A DNA stretch of 64,000 bases from Microcoleus vaginatus HSN003 (GCF_022701255.1 NZ_CP031705.1:4464001-4528000); one strand, 5' to 3'. Shown: positions 27,494 to 40,474, counted from the first letter of the stretch. Made by a program: numbers and translations. Notes: generated from the letters alone by a model not told the origin.

Positions 27494-28769
27494 CTGGGGG
27501 GGTGACAAAGAGGCCTAGGAGATAGACCCCATCAGGGTTGCAGCCCGCATACCTTGTTGATAAAAGCGACGTTTATTTGGAGTTAACTTTATTAACTGTT
27601 CCACCACATCAGAATATTGTTCGAGATAATTAACCCACTTTTCTCCATCTAAGCCAACACCAAATGTACTCCGTCTTCGATATCTTTTTTTAGGTTCTTG
27701 ACGCCGACATACATATTTTTCTACCTGCTTTTTCCGAAGAGATGTGCCTTCAAATATTGCCGAACTGTAGGCGAGTGTCATGAGCAGAATTATGTTAATA
27801 AGTCGATTTTCTTTTAAGCTAGTTCCTTCCAGATCGTAGCCTCCTGTTTTACAATCTCTAAACATTTCTTCAATGCCCATCCGTTGCTTGTAAGCATCGA
27901 TAGCTGCCGATAATGAACCTAAATCTGTGAGAATAAACCATGCTTCATCAACCTTCCAGGCTCCATAGTTTCTTTTCCACTTACAAGCAACATCAAATCC
28001 AGTGGGACGCCCGTGTTTTCCTAACTCTTTTACCTTGAAAATATAAAGAGGTTCCTGCTACTATTCCTAATTCATCTAACCGCTGCCAAACTAAATGTTC
28101 TATTTCGATACAATGATTCCTCTTTATTCTTAAGCAAAAAGACACACCCTTTTCCTTCAGCCAGTTTCCTAAATCGACCGAACAAAATTCACGATCTCCT
28201 AAAACGATGACTTTATATTCTGAAAACAATGGTAAAACTTGCTGTAGATTTGTAGTTTGTTCCTCGAAGTTGCTGCTGCCCAATTTCGGCAACAATGACC
28301 AGTACAATGGAATTGCTCTTCGCTCCCAGATTAAGCTAACCATGAACAGATTAATACAGCCCCATTGACTGCGATCAATTGCGATTGATAAGCGAGTACC
28401 AACACGGCAATAAGTGGTCAACCAATAAGTAATTAATGGGAACCAAATTAATTCGATTGTTAAGTTCTGTAAATCTAAAAATCTTTGTAATTTACGTCGC
28501 CGACTTTCGGCTGTAATTAGACAGGGAAATACTCGGGAGAGCCGCTCTAATCTCACTTGTTTTTCTGATTGCATCAAGGATAGCAAAATTGTCATCACCA
28601 AAAACTGAGATGGCGTCAGGTGTTTTTGTAAATGAGTCTGGTAGAATCTTGGTATCATTATTTTTTTGGATAGGCAAGCGTGTAACAACTCTGCTGCCTA
28701 TCTTTTTTTACCACAAGTTGGCTCAATCCTTACTAAATATGGGTTTGGGGCGGGTCGTCACCCCCCCAG
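27494..28769 (-). mobile_element. IS4-family element, copy 1 (frameshifted)
   Basis: A 1276-bp element with 13-bp perfect terminal inverted repeats CTGGGGGGGTGAC / GTCACCCCCCCAG. It is almost the same as copy 2 (29346-30619) in length and sequence. No matching target duplication flanks it. Confidence 0.85.
27515..28658 (-). pseudogene. IS4-family transposase, frameshifted
   Basis: Translation from ATG 28658 (MIPRFYQTHLQKHLTPSQ) matches copy 2 up to the KRVRKT segment near 28010, where a single-base shift truncates the frame at 27993; the next frame continues (TGFDVACKWKRNYG) through MGIEEMFRDCK to the natural end at 27515. DDE elements AIDRSQWG and LGDREFCS are present in the first part and YKQRMGIEEMFRDCK (YREK box) in the second. 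It is probably inactive unless the shift is a programmed one. Confidence 0.85.
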
Positions 28770-28989
28770 GCGATCGGACTATGGTTTTATTACTATTAAC
28801 AAGAGCTGGTAGAAATATATCTATCCCTTTATTACTTTCGGTGCCATTTCCCCCCGTCCCGGTGATGGTGACAGTCCCGTTCCCCGCCGTTGACTCCACT
28901 GTAGAGCTGTTTAGATAAACGCCGGTGTTTTCATTTAAAGTTCCAGCACCTTTACCCGTCAGGCTGACATTTCCCCCAGCCGATCGCAC
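28770..28989 (-). pseudogene. Inverted middle fragment of the haemagglutinin gene
   Basis: Minus-strand reading gives VRSAGGNVSLTGKGAGTLNE, then NSSTVESTAGNGTVTITGTG and KGIDIFLPALVNSNKTIVRS, the same solenoid repeat type as the end of the 5' fragment (SADGNISLTGIGTGNGTLDG, TSTVESIGTGSITFNGTGG). It joins in frame to both sides: ATA at 27347-27349 followed by GTG here, and TCG C here followed by TG GGG GAA from 30620. The 220-bp piece therefore belongs to the gene but now lies reversed between two IS copies. Confidence 0.85.
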
Positions 28990-29345
28990 TATAGCGTTTC
29001 TCAGAAAGATGAGGTACAATAACAGCAGTGAGTAAACCAATTCCAAAGATCGGATAATGTAACTTGATTGAACGCAAACTCTATCGCTTTTGCTAATTCT
29101 CGATAATTAGTCGTCTTGATAGAACGGAGAATGTTTTTGAGTTTTGACCATAAATGTTCAATTGGTGAGAAGTCGGGCGAATAGGGCGACAAGTATATTA
29201 ATTTTGCCCCTTTCTTTTTGATGGCTTTTTCTATTTCTTCTCCGGTATGAATAGTACAATTATCCATCACTACACAAACCGCTTTCCAGAGTTTTGGTAC
29301 TAGCTTTCGGATAATAAAAGCCTCAAATGTAATTGTATCAGTTGT
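28990..29345 (-). mobile_element. IS630-family element, right end with 3' transposase fragment
   Basis: Starts with the terminal sequence TAGCGTTTCTCAGAAAGATGAGG next to the TA target and carries the last ~115 codons of an IS630 transposase on the minus strand (29001-29345). It is cut by IS4 copy 2; the first half of the transposase is missing from the window, so roughly half the element was lost. Confidence 0.8.
29001..29345 (-). pseudogene. IS630-family transposase, C-terminal fragment
   Basis: Reads TTDTITFEAFIIRKLVPKLW, VVMDNCTIHTGEEIEKAIKK and LIYLSPYSPDFSPIEHLWSK, i.e. the second DDE aspartate (MDN) and the final glutamate (PIEHLW). The N-terminal HTH and first Asp are absent, so the protein is inactive. 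Confidence 0.88.
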
Positions 29346-30619
29346 CTGGGGGGGTGACAAAGAGGTCTACGAGATAGACTGTATAAGGGTTGCAGCCCGC
29401 ATACCTTGTTGATAAAAGCGGCGTTTAGAAGGAGTTAACTTCATTAACTGTTCCACCTCCAAAGAATATTGTTCTAGATAATTAACCCACTTTTCTCCAT
29501 CTAATCCAACACCAAATGTACTCCGTCTGCGATATTTTTTCTTTGGTTCTGTGCGACGAGATACATATTCTTGTACCTGCTTTTTCTTCAGTTCATTACC
29601 TTGAAATATTGCTGAACTGTACGCAAGTGTCATGAGCAGAATCATGTTAATAAGTCGGTTCCCTTTGAGGCTTGTTCCTTCAAGATCGTAGCCTCCTGTT
29701 TTACAGTCTCGGAACATTTCTTCAATGCCCATCCGCTGCTTATAAGCATTGAGCGCTGCTCGCAATGAGCCTAAGTCCGTGAGAATAAACCAGGCTTCTT
29801 TAACTTGATATTTCCCATAGTTCCTTTTCCACTTACAAGCAAGCTCAAATCCGGTAGTAGGTAGAGTTTTCCTCACTTTTTTCCCTTGAACATACAAAGA
29901 AGTTCCGGGTACTATTCCTAATTCATCCAACCGTTGCCAAACTAAATGTTCTGTTTCGATACAAAGATTCTTTTTCAGTCTTAAGCAAAAAGACACACCC
30001 TTTTCCTTAAGCCAGTTTCCCAAATCAACAGAACAAAATTCACGGTCTCCTAAAACGATGACTTTATATTCTGAAAATAATGGTAAAACTTGCTCTAAAT
30101 TGGTAGTTTGTGACTCGAAGTTACTATTTCCTAATTTGGGCAACAACGACCAGTATAATGGAATTGCTCTTCGCTCCCAGATCAGGCTAACCATAAAGAG
30201 ATTAATGCACCCCCATTGACTGCGGTCGATTGCAATTGATAAACGAGTACCAATGCGGCAATAAGTGGTCAACCAATAAGTAATTAAGGGGAACCAAATT
30301 AATGAGATAGTTAAGTTTGGTAAATCCAGAAATCTTTGTAGTTTTCTACGCCGACTTTCCGTTGTAATTGGGTAAGGAAATACCCGTGCCAGTCGTTCTA
30401 ATCTCACTTGTTTTTCTGATTGCATCACAGATAGCAAAGTTGTCATTACAAGAAACTGAGCTTTGGTCAGTTGTTTTTTTAAATGAGTCTGGTAAAATGT
30501 TGGTATCATTATTTTTTGGATAGGCAAGCGTGTAACAATTATGCTGCCTATCTTTTTTTAGCACACATTGGCTCAATCCTCACCACCTCTGGGTTTCAGG
30601 CTGGTTGTCACCCCCCCAG
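29346..30619 (-). mobile_element. IS4-family element, copy 2 (intact)
   Basis: A 1274-bp element with the same terminal repeats as copy 1 (CTGGGGGGGTGAC at 29346, GTCACCCCCCCAG ending at 30619). It lies in the same orientation as copy 1. Its left flank is IS630 sequence and its right flank is the haemagglutinin gene, with no direct target duplication. Confidence 0.88.
29367..30509 (-). CDS. IS4-family transposase (intact)
   Basis: A 380-aa protein from ATG 30509 (MIPTFYQTHLKKQL); an in-frame TTG at 30527 is less likely. It is a DDE transposase: LSIAIDRSQWG (first Asp), VIVLGDREFCSVDLG (second Asp) and the YREK-type box YKQRMGIEEMFRDCK (Glu). Length is right for an IS4-family enzyme and the frame is uninterrupted, so it may still be active. 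It is the only complete transposase of the exoprotein island. Confidence 0.92.
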   Translation of the reverse strand: MIPTFYQTHLKKQLTKAQFLVMTTLLSVMQSEKQVRLERLARVFPYPITTESRRRKLQRFLDLPNLTISLIWFPLITYWLTTYCRIGTRLSIAIDRSQWGCINLFMVSLIWERRAIPLYWSLLPKLGNSNFESQTTNLEQVLPLFSEYKVIVLGDREFCSVDLGNWLKEKGVSFCLRLKKNLCIETEHLVWQRLDELGIVPGTSLYVQGKKVRKTLPTTGFELACKWKRNYGKYQVKEAWFILTDLGSLRAALNAYKQRMGIEEMFRDCKTGGYDLEGTSLKGNRLINMILLMTLAYSSAIFQGNELKKKQVQEYVSRRTEPKKKYRRRSTFGVGLDGEKWVNYLEQYSLEVEQLMKLTPSKRRFYQQGMRAATLIQSIS

Positions 30620-31750
30620 TGGGGGAACCAAAAGCTTTAGGTTCCCTGACAACAATCAATTCTTTCAATGTTGAGAGTCCGATCGATTTTTCGATTAAAA
30701 CTACAGGCAATATTACCGTTGGTAGTATGAAAAATCCCGGACGGGCGATCGCCCTTACCAGCACTAATGGTGATATTAATACGACTGCAGGGGCAATTGA
30801 TACGACATCCACTACCGGAAATGGTGGCCCGATCGCACTCAGTGCTAACAATAGGATTGACGCTAGCAATCTTAACTCTAGTTCCACTGCTGGTAATGGC
30901 GGAAAAATCGCTCTCACTAGCACAAATGGCGATATTATTGCAGCCCCAGAAGTAGTTTGGAATTCTAGTTCTAATTCTGGTAGCGCCGGAGATATTGCGA
31001 TCGCAACTCCCAATCAAGTTGAAATACAAGGCATTGATGCTAAGGGATTGCCCGCTACTGGAAATATTAGCATTAGCGGCAATGAGATTGGCTTTTTGGG
31101 AGGCCCAAATTCCGTGCAGGGTAAAGGTACTTTATCAATTCAGCCTTTGCCAGATTTCGGAATTCGCTTCCAGGATGGACTTCCTGACGATGCAAAGGCG
31201 ATTGATTTAGGGCCACTGTTTTTATCGTCATTGGCTAATGGTTTTAGTGGAATCGTTTTCGGAGGTAACACTACTACAGGCAATATCACTGTAGAGAATT
31301 TGCCAGCATCTTTTAAAGACCCTGTAACTTTCAATACTCAAGGCACTATTTCTGTAAATCCCGATAGCTCGATTTTGGGAACTGATAATGCTTCAATTAC
31401 TCTCAACGCTACAACTAATAACTTAAGTGGCGATATTACTACCCAATCTCAAGATATCACAGTTAACGGCAATACCTTAGTTGGAGATAGTGTCTTAGTC
31501 AGCAATGGCAATTCAGCAGGTGGCAATATTCTGTTTAACAATAACATTGATGGCACTGGCAATCTCACTTTAGAAACAGGTACTGGAAAAATTGAGGTAA
31601 AAGGTTTGATCGGTGACGCGACAGTATTAGGAAATCTCACCGTCAACAGTGCTGGTACAACTACCTTTAATGCTGTCAAGGCTACCAGTTTCACCACCAA
31701 TGCTGGCGGTACAACCGAACTTAAGGGCGATGTCACTACAATCGGCGCTC

Positions 31751-32407
31751 AAACTTATGGAGATGCAGTTACAATTGCCAACAATCCCATTCTCGCAGGC
31801 AGCGAAATTACTTTCAACGATACTGTAGACGGCAGCAGCGATTTGACTGTGAAGGCGGTTAGCGGTAATCTTACCTTCAAAAGTACGATCGGCGAAACAA
31901 TTCCTCTCACAAATTTAACTGCCAACAGCAAGATATCTTTAGGAGGCAATGTCACTACAAGTGGTAGTCAAACTTATGGAGATGCAGTTACAATTGCCAA
32001 CAATCCGATTCTTTCAGGTGACAGCATTACTTTCAATAATACTGTTGATGGTACCAGCGATTTAACTGTGAAAGCGGCTAGCGGTAATATTACCTTCAAA
32101 AGTGCGATCGGCGAAAGGATTCCTCTCACTAATTTAACTGCCAACAGCAAGATATCTTTAGGTGGCAATGTTACTACAACCGGCAGTCAAACTTATGGAG
32201 ATGCAGTTACAATTGCCAATAATCCGATTGTTTCAGGCGACAGCATTAATTTCAATAATACTGTTGATGGTACCAGCGATTTGACTGTGAACGCGGCTAG
32301 CGGTAATATTACCTTCAAAAGTGCGATCGGCGAAACAACTCCTCTCACTAATTTAACTGCCAACAGCAAGATATCTTTAGGCGGCAATGTCACTACAACT
32401 GGCACTC
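31751..32407 (+). repeat. Three 219-bp tandem repeats in haemagglutinin gene
   Basis: Units begin at 31751, 31970 and 32189 (word AAACTTATGGAGATGCAGTT) and a fourth partial unit begins at 32408. The spacing is exactly 219 bp (73 codons), and sequence identity is visibly high, implying recent expansion. Confidence 0.9.
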
Positions 32408-34389
32408 AAACTTATGCAGATGCTGTGACTGTTGCCCCAAAATCGGTGTTTTCAGGCAGCGACATTACTTTCAACAAGACAGTTGACGTAGCTGGCAATC
32501 TCGGTATTGCGGCTGATAATGTTAATCTAAAAGGAACTGTAACAACCACCAATGACGGCACGCTGACTATTACCAATAAGGTGAATCTCAATATTGATAA
32601 AAACCTGAATTTAGACGGTGCATTTATTCAAAAAGGCGGGGGAACTGTTGCGATTAACGGAAATATCGCCACAACTAATGATAACATTAGTTTTAGCGAC
32701 CCGGTGACATTAAAAGCTCCTGTAAATTTTACACTGGGAGATGCAACAATTGCTTTCGGTTCGAGTTTATCGGCAGGTAGTAACCCGCTGAATTTAACAG
32801 CCAGTGAAATTGATTTTTCCGGCAATGTTTCTGGTACGGGCGCGTTAACGCTGCAACCCGCAACAGCCGGACAAAATATTGTTGTTGGTGGAATTGATAA
32901 CAATACTAGCGCTTTAGATTTGACGGCATCGGAACTTAATTTGATTCAAAATGGATTTAGCTCGATCGCGATCGGGCGATCGGATAGCACCGCCAAGGTT
33001 AGCATACCCTACAATCTCACCTTTTTAGACCCCCTAAGTATTCAAGGGGGAACTGGTACGATCGCACTTGATGGCACTCTTACCGGCAATGACAACAGCA
33101 GCATTGCTCTCAACGCTTCCACAATTAATTTGAATTATGGCATCAATACCAATAAAAATCCGATCGCTATCAACGGCACTGTCACACTCGGCAACGATAT
33201 TAATCTCAGTACCGGCGGCGGAGATATTAAGATAATTGGGGCGATCGACGGCAACCATTTGTTGAACTTAGATGCAGCTACAGGCAATGTGCTGGTGCAA
33301 GGAAATATCGGAGGGACAGCACCACTTTCTGCTTTGAATGTGACTGCAACGCAGGCGGAATTCACAGGTAACATGGCGAGCAATTCTGGTTTAAATATTG
33401 CTGCTGCAAGCACTAAGTTGGGTGGCAATGTTACTACTAATCAGGGCAATATCAATATTAACGGTGTTCTCGGGTTGACGAAAGATGCGATATTGAGTAC
33501 AGCCGGGGGGAATATTACCTTTGGAGGTGCGATCGACAGTGACAGCATTAATGCCCGCAACTTAACTCTAGCCTCCGGTAGCGGCAGCCTCACTTTCAAC
33601 GGTGCGGTGGGGGCTACCAGCAAGTTAGGAAATGTTGCGATCGAAAATGCTGGCAATGTGACAGGAAACTCGACAATTAACGCGCAACAATTGACAGCAC
33701 AAAACACGGAAAAAGTCAATTTATCGGGAGATGTCACCGCAGGCAAAGTCGATATTACTGCCAAGGGCGATATAATCGTTAAAAATATTACTACTAATGG
33801 CGGAGAAATTCTCTTTACAAGCGGTAACAATTTCACAGCAGGCAATTTGAATACATCGGCAAACAGTGGCGGTAACATAACTGTTAAGGCGATAACTTCA
33901 ATTACGGCCGGACAAATTAACTCTAGCGGTATAGTCGGAAATGCCGGCAATGTGTTCTTAGATCCGATCGGCGATATTCAAGTAGAGTGGATCAATGCCC
34001 AAGGCGGTACTGGCGGCACCGGGGGCGAGGTCTTTATTGAATCGACGGGAGGATTTTTCCGCGCTACGGGTGCTTTTTCCACCCCACTGTCGCCGACGGG
34101 ATTTGCTAGCATTTCTACTGCTGGCGGCGCAGGTGGTGGCAAAATTACAATTGTGCACGCTGGGGGAGATGCTGGGCCGCCGATTCAACCGTTTGTGGTG
34201 GGGGATGCTGCTAGCAACGGTACGGCGGGTGCAATTACAACAGGACAATCTACCATTACATCGCAGTCGTTTCCGCGTTCTAGTAGTGTTGGTAATATTG
34301 TGTTTTTGACGGATGACGCGATCGACCCGACGCCAACCGTTCCGCCCACACCGGAAACAATCCCCCCAACCGTTCCGCCCCTAACGCAA

Positions 34390-34650
34390 ACAATCCCCCC
34401 AACAATTCCGCCGACAACGGAAACAATTCCCCCAACAATTCCGCCGACAACGGAAACAATTCCCCCAACAATTCCGCCGACAACGGAAACAATTCCCCCA
34501 ACAATTCCGCCGACAACGGAAACAATTCCCCCAACAATTCCGCCGACAACGGAAACAATTCCCCCAACAATTCCGCCGACAACGGAAACAATTCCCCCAA
34601 CAATTCCGCCGACAACGGAAACAATTCCCCCAACAATTCCGCCCCTAACG
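34390..34650 (+). repeat. 33-bp tandem repeats encoding a Pro/Thr stalk
   Basis: About eight copies of a 33-bp unit beginning ACAATTCCGCCGACAACGGA and encoding PPTIPPTTETI, near identical. They continue into diverged copies up to ~34900 and into a 21-bp repeat (ACAAATCAGCAGGTTACGGAA) at ~34953-35020. Confidence 0.9.
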
Positions 34651-36778
34651 CAAACAATTACCCCAACACTTCCGCCTCTAACGCAAACAATTACCCCAAC
34701 ACTTCCGACCACAGTCCCGCCAGCAATTCCGCCCCTAACGCAAACAATTACCCCAATAATTCCGCCAACAATTCCCCCAATAACGCGAACCGTTCTGCCA
34801 ACAATTCCGCCAACAATCCCCCCAATAACGGAAACCGTTTCGCCAATAACGGGAACCGTTCCCCCAATAACGGAAACAACGGGAACCGTTGTGCCAATAC
34901 TTCCGCAAACAACGGGAACCGTTGTGCCAATACTTCCGCAAACAACGGAAACAAATCAGCAGGTTACGGAAACAAATCAGCAGGTTACGGAAACAAATCA
35001 GCAGGTTACGGAAACAAATCAGCAGGAAAATCAGCAAGTAACGGAAACAAATCAGCAGGAAAATCAGCAAGTAACGGTCATCAATCAAGAGGAAAATCAG
35101 CCGGTAACGTCAGCCCTAGAATCTGTAGAATATCCCTTAAAGCCGATCGCACCTGTGACAACACTAGCATCGCCCACAGCCGCAGATACACCCGCACCGC
35201 AACCTTCAACCCCTGATTCCGAAGACTTTCAACCCCCGAAAACTCCACCGCGAGACAATCCCGCTGTTGCTGCTTCCGATCGAATTTTAACCATCGATCA
35301 AAGTATCACCAGTCAATTACCCACCGACATCGTACCGTCCCCACCAGAATCAAAACAACCACCAAAAGTCAACCCTACTTCTAATTTAGTTCTGGGATAT
35401 GTTCCGTCTCTCGATCGACTTTTTGAAGGTAACGACATACAGAAAATAGTCTGGGGAATCGAAGAAATGAGGAATCAAGAATTTGGAGAATACCTGGGGG
35501 TAAAAGCCAACCTCCCAGAGGAAAAAACCTTGATTTCGACATTCCAAGAAACTTTACAAAATATCGAACAGCAAACAGGCAAGCGGTCTGGTATTATCTA
35601 CATAGTCTCGCGAGCCGATCGACTGGAACTAATTTTAGTTGGTCCGGTGGGGCGGCCGATTCACTACAGCGTCCCCGAAGCCAAAAGAGCAGCTCTTTTC
35701 CCCACCGTTAAGGAGTTGCGCGATGAAATCACCAATCCCGCAAAACGCGCTAGTACCAGTTATCTAGCCCCCGCCCAGCAACTATATAAATGGGCGATCG
35801 CACCCATAGAAAAAGACTTAGAAAACTTAGGAATTCAGACTTTGTTAGTGTCAGTCGATGCGGGATTGCGAAGCCTGCCCTTTGCCGCTTTGCACGACGG
35901 TAAAGGCTTCTTGATGGAAAAATACAGTTTCAGCCTAATTCCAAGTTTTAGTTCGACTAATACCGATTATAAAGCAGTTAGAGATGCCACAGTGATAGCA
36001 ATGGGAAGGTCAGAATTTGTTGACCAACAGCCCTTGCCCAATGTGCCGATCGAATTGCAGGCTATTGTGGCTCAGTGGCAGGGCCCATCTTTCCTCAATT
36101 CCACTTTCACTTTAGATAATCTCAACTCGGAACACGCCAAGGGAGCATTTCGGATCGTTCACCTAGCAACTCACGCTGAATTCAAACCGGGAAAACCGAG
36201 CAATTCCTACATTCAACTGTGGAATTCCAAATTGCAGCTCGATCGCATGGAGAGTTTAAATTGGCGCAATCCGCAGGTAGACTTGTTAGTATTGAGTGCT
36301 TGTAGAACAGCCTTGGGCGATCGGGAAGCAGAGTTAGGTTTTGGAGGATTAGCAGTAAAATCCGGCACGAAATCTGCTTTAGGGAGTTTGTGGTATGTTG
36401 ACGATGGAGGCACTTTGGGGCTGATGAGCGAATTTTACAACCATTTGCGAGGAACCACAACTAAGGCAGAAGCTTTGCAACTGGCTCAACAAGCAATAAT
36501 GTCCGGTAAAGTGCGGCTGGAAAACGGACAGCTAGTAACAACAGGCGGCAAGTTAAATTTACCTGCTAATTTACAACAAGCAAACCAAAATTTTTCTCAT
36601 CCTTACTACTGGAGTAGTTTCACCATGATCGGAAGCCCCTGGTAAACTGCCATCTTTATTTTTCACCCTCCGCTTCTTAAGGAGGAAAGTTCCTAGAGTA
36701 GGGGCAATGCTCACTTGGGAGGGTTGGGGGGGGTTCCCCAATTTCAACTGGCGATCGATCCAGGGGGTTTGGAACTCT

Positions 36779-36860
36779 ATTTCTGTTTCATCACCACCAA
36801 AGTAATATCATCAAAAACCTTCTGAGCGCTAATATACTGCCGCACATCATCTATCACAGA
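36779..36860 (-). pseudogene. Relic of a SpoIIE/PP2C-like phosphatase C-terminus
   Basis: Minus-strand translation gives IDDVRQYISAQKVFDDITLVVMKQ and a stop near 36779. The FDDITLVVMK motif is the conserved end of SpoIIE/RsbU-type phosphatases. Nothing upstream continues the domain; a stop precedes it. The remainder is gone. Confidence 0.55.
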
Positions 36861-36885
36861 TTACCTAATGACAATAGCAGGTAAG

Positions 36886-36965
36886 TCTACTTACCTGCTA
36901 ATTTACAACAAGAAAAACAAGAGTTTTCCGGTCTTTATTGCTGGAGTCTTTTCACGGTGAGAGTT
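36886..36965 (+). pseudogene. Relic of a CHAT gene 3' end
   Basis: The + strand TTACCTGCTAATTTACAACAAG...TATTGCTGGAGTCTTTTCACGGTGA aligns with the last ~80 bp of the haemagglutinin-CHAT gene (36561-36640: TTACCTGCTAATTTACAACAAG...TACTACTGGAGTAGTTTCACCATGA). It is a decayed duplicate, 240 bp after the end of the intact-looking copy. Confidence 0.7.
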
Positions 36966-37034
36966 TTTTTGTAACTCCCATATTTTAAGTAGCAAATTTG
37001 TTCCTTCAACAATCATCTCTAACCCGCAGATGGT

Positions 37035-37448
37035 CTATCTAGGGTTGATTTGTCTCGGATTTACTGCCGCAGTTCCGTAATTGACTCGACAGCCGATATT
37101 GAACAAACTCGAACTGCACTCAAGAGGGACAATCTGCTGATCGAGGAGGGCGCTGCAACTGACATACTCGTCGTTATTAGTATCTCTTACCATACATTCG
37201 ATAGGCTGAGCTCCCGATCGCGCCGACCAACTCTTCATACCTACGACTGCAATCATATGCTGCCAGTAGAAAGCAAATAGCAAAACTCCCAAAAGTACAG
37301 CAACGGCTAATCCTGCTTTCAACTTCCAACTATTTAGGACGTTTCCCAAACTATTTTTCACGTTTTCCACTCCAGAAATTGAGCTTTCGGTAGTTATTTC
37401 TGGAGTTGTCAAGTTTGTTTGTGTTTGTTCTGTTGGAATTTCAGACAT
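37035..37448 (-). CDS. Single-pass membrane protein of unknown function
   Basis: A 137-aa protein, ATG 37448, preceded by AGGAGATACATT (strong ribosome-binding site). An N-terminal Thr/Glu-rich cytoplasmic part, one membrane segment (AVAVLLGVLLFAFYW, ~residues 52-67), then an extracytoplasmic part with four cysteines (CMVRDTNNDEYVSC, LECSSSLFNIGC) that could form two disulfides. No family recognised. It is not in an obvious operon. Confidence 0.75.
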   Translation of the reverse strand: MSEIPTEQTQTNLTTPEITTESSISGVENVKNSLGNVLNSWKLKAGLAVAVLLGVLLFAFYWQHMIAVVGMKSWSARSGAQPIECMVRDTNNDEYVSCSALLDQQIVPLECSSSLFNIGCRVNYGTAAVNPRQINPR

Positions 37449-37594
37449 AATGTATCTCCTATGATTGCTGGGATTCGGCTAAGCTGGCAGTTGCCATCGC
37501 TATGGCAAACTTTATCAAATTTTAACAAAACTAGCCTGTACCGACAACCGATTCGGGCATCACCGCCAGGGAAGTATGTATATTCACCAAGTGC

Positions 37595-37702
37595 GATCCT
37601 CTTCGTTGGCGTAGCCCCCGTAGGGGCGGGCTTCGCTAACGCCATTTCTATGCCTTTTGAGGTATTGCCCAATTCGCGTTAGCGGAGACCTCGAAGAGGA
37701 TC
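37595..37702. repeat. Inverted-repeat element upstream of small membrane protein
   Basis: GATCCTCTTCG (37595-37605) and CGAAGAGGATC (37692-37702) flank about 87 bp. The interior contains GGCGTAGCC and GGGCTTCGCTAACGCC, words of the kind that recur as dispersed repeats in filamentous cyanobacteria. No coding capacity. Confidence 0.6.
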
Positions 37703-37845
37703 GGCTATTTTGCACCGGGCGCAATAGAATAGTTGGTGATGTTCTCGGAAAACGGCTCAAGTGAATCAGCTTTTTTACGAACCGCAGAGAGCGCAGAGGG
37801 CGCACAGAAAGAAAAAAGAGAGATATATTGACTTTCACCAATCAT

Positions 37846-40076
<2,231 letters not shown>

Positions 40077-40474
40077 ATCAATTTAAGGTTTTCGATTTTT
40101 GATGTTAAATTTTTGATGATAACTCTTCATTTTAGCTCAAAAAAAAGGAGCAAGCAACCTATCTGCTGCCAGAGCGATTTTAGATTTGAGAGGATTAATC
40201 TCAATTTGAGCTAAAAACAAAGCTCCAGCAACCAGAAAATCAAAACTTATCCTAATTATCACCCTGCCCAAAAACGGATACTTAATTTCCGACAGGAGTC
40301 GCCCGTCGGCCAAAATTTTCGACTCTTGTTCAACCTCCCAGATTAATCTATGGAGTAAATTTCACATCCTTCGACTGATTGAAAGCCGAACTTTGCCAAA
40401 TCTGTCACGCCGAATTCTCAATTTTAAACTCCCCTGACTCGCCCTTATTTATGCCAAATTCTGGGCATAAATAA
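40077..40474. other. Intergenic region, no gene seen
   Basis: 400 bp between ligA (start) and the HD-domain gene (end). It includes a TGCCCAAAAACGGATAC word (~40266-40282) that also occurs at ~13694-13711. There is no other clear feature. Confidence 0.4.

Larger units (their letters stand above)
30620..36645 (+). pseudogene. TpsA haemagglutinin-CHAT gene, 3' fragment
   Basis: Some 2008 codons continuing the disrupted gene. First a long beta-solenoid including three exact-period 73-residue repeats (31751-32407). Then from ~34330 a Pro/Thr-rich stalk with about eight 11-residue PPTIPPTTETI repeats, a QQVTETN heptad array (~34950-35090) and a low-complexity linker. A C-terminal CHAT protease domain (~35500-36640) has catalytic His in HLATHAEF (~36165-36185) and Cys in LSACRTALGD (~36300). 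The end SHPYYWSSFTMIGSPW matches the CHAT gene at 2126-3547. The combination would place a caspase-like domain at the tip of a secreted fibre. Without its start it has no signal peptide; translation from a local start is possible but unsupported. Confidence 0.85.

Noticed and set aside
27494..30619. Composite transposon
   Set aside because: No shared target duplication; flanks are pieces of the exoprotein gene and an IS630 remnant, so it is a rearrangement rather than one composite unit.
34390..35020. Possible CRISPR array from the short repeats
   Set aside because: Units are in frame, contiguous and without spacers; they encode protein repeats.
34185..35088. Long minus-strand frames over the Pro/Thr repeats
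   Set aside because: Repeat DNA keeps all frames open; the plus-strand frame matches the protein architecture.
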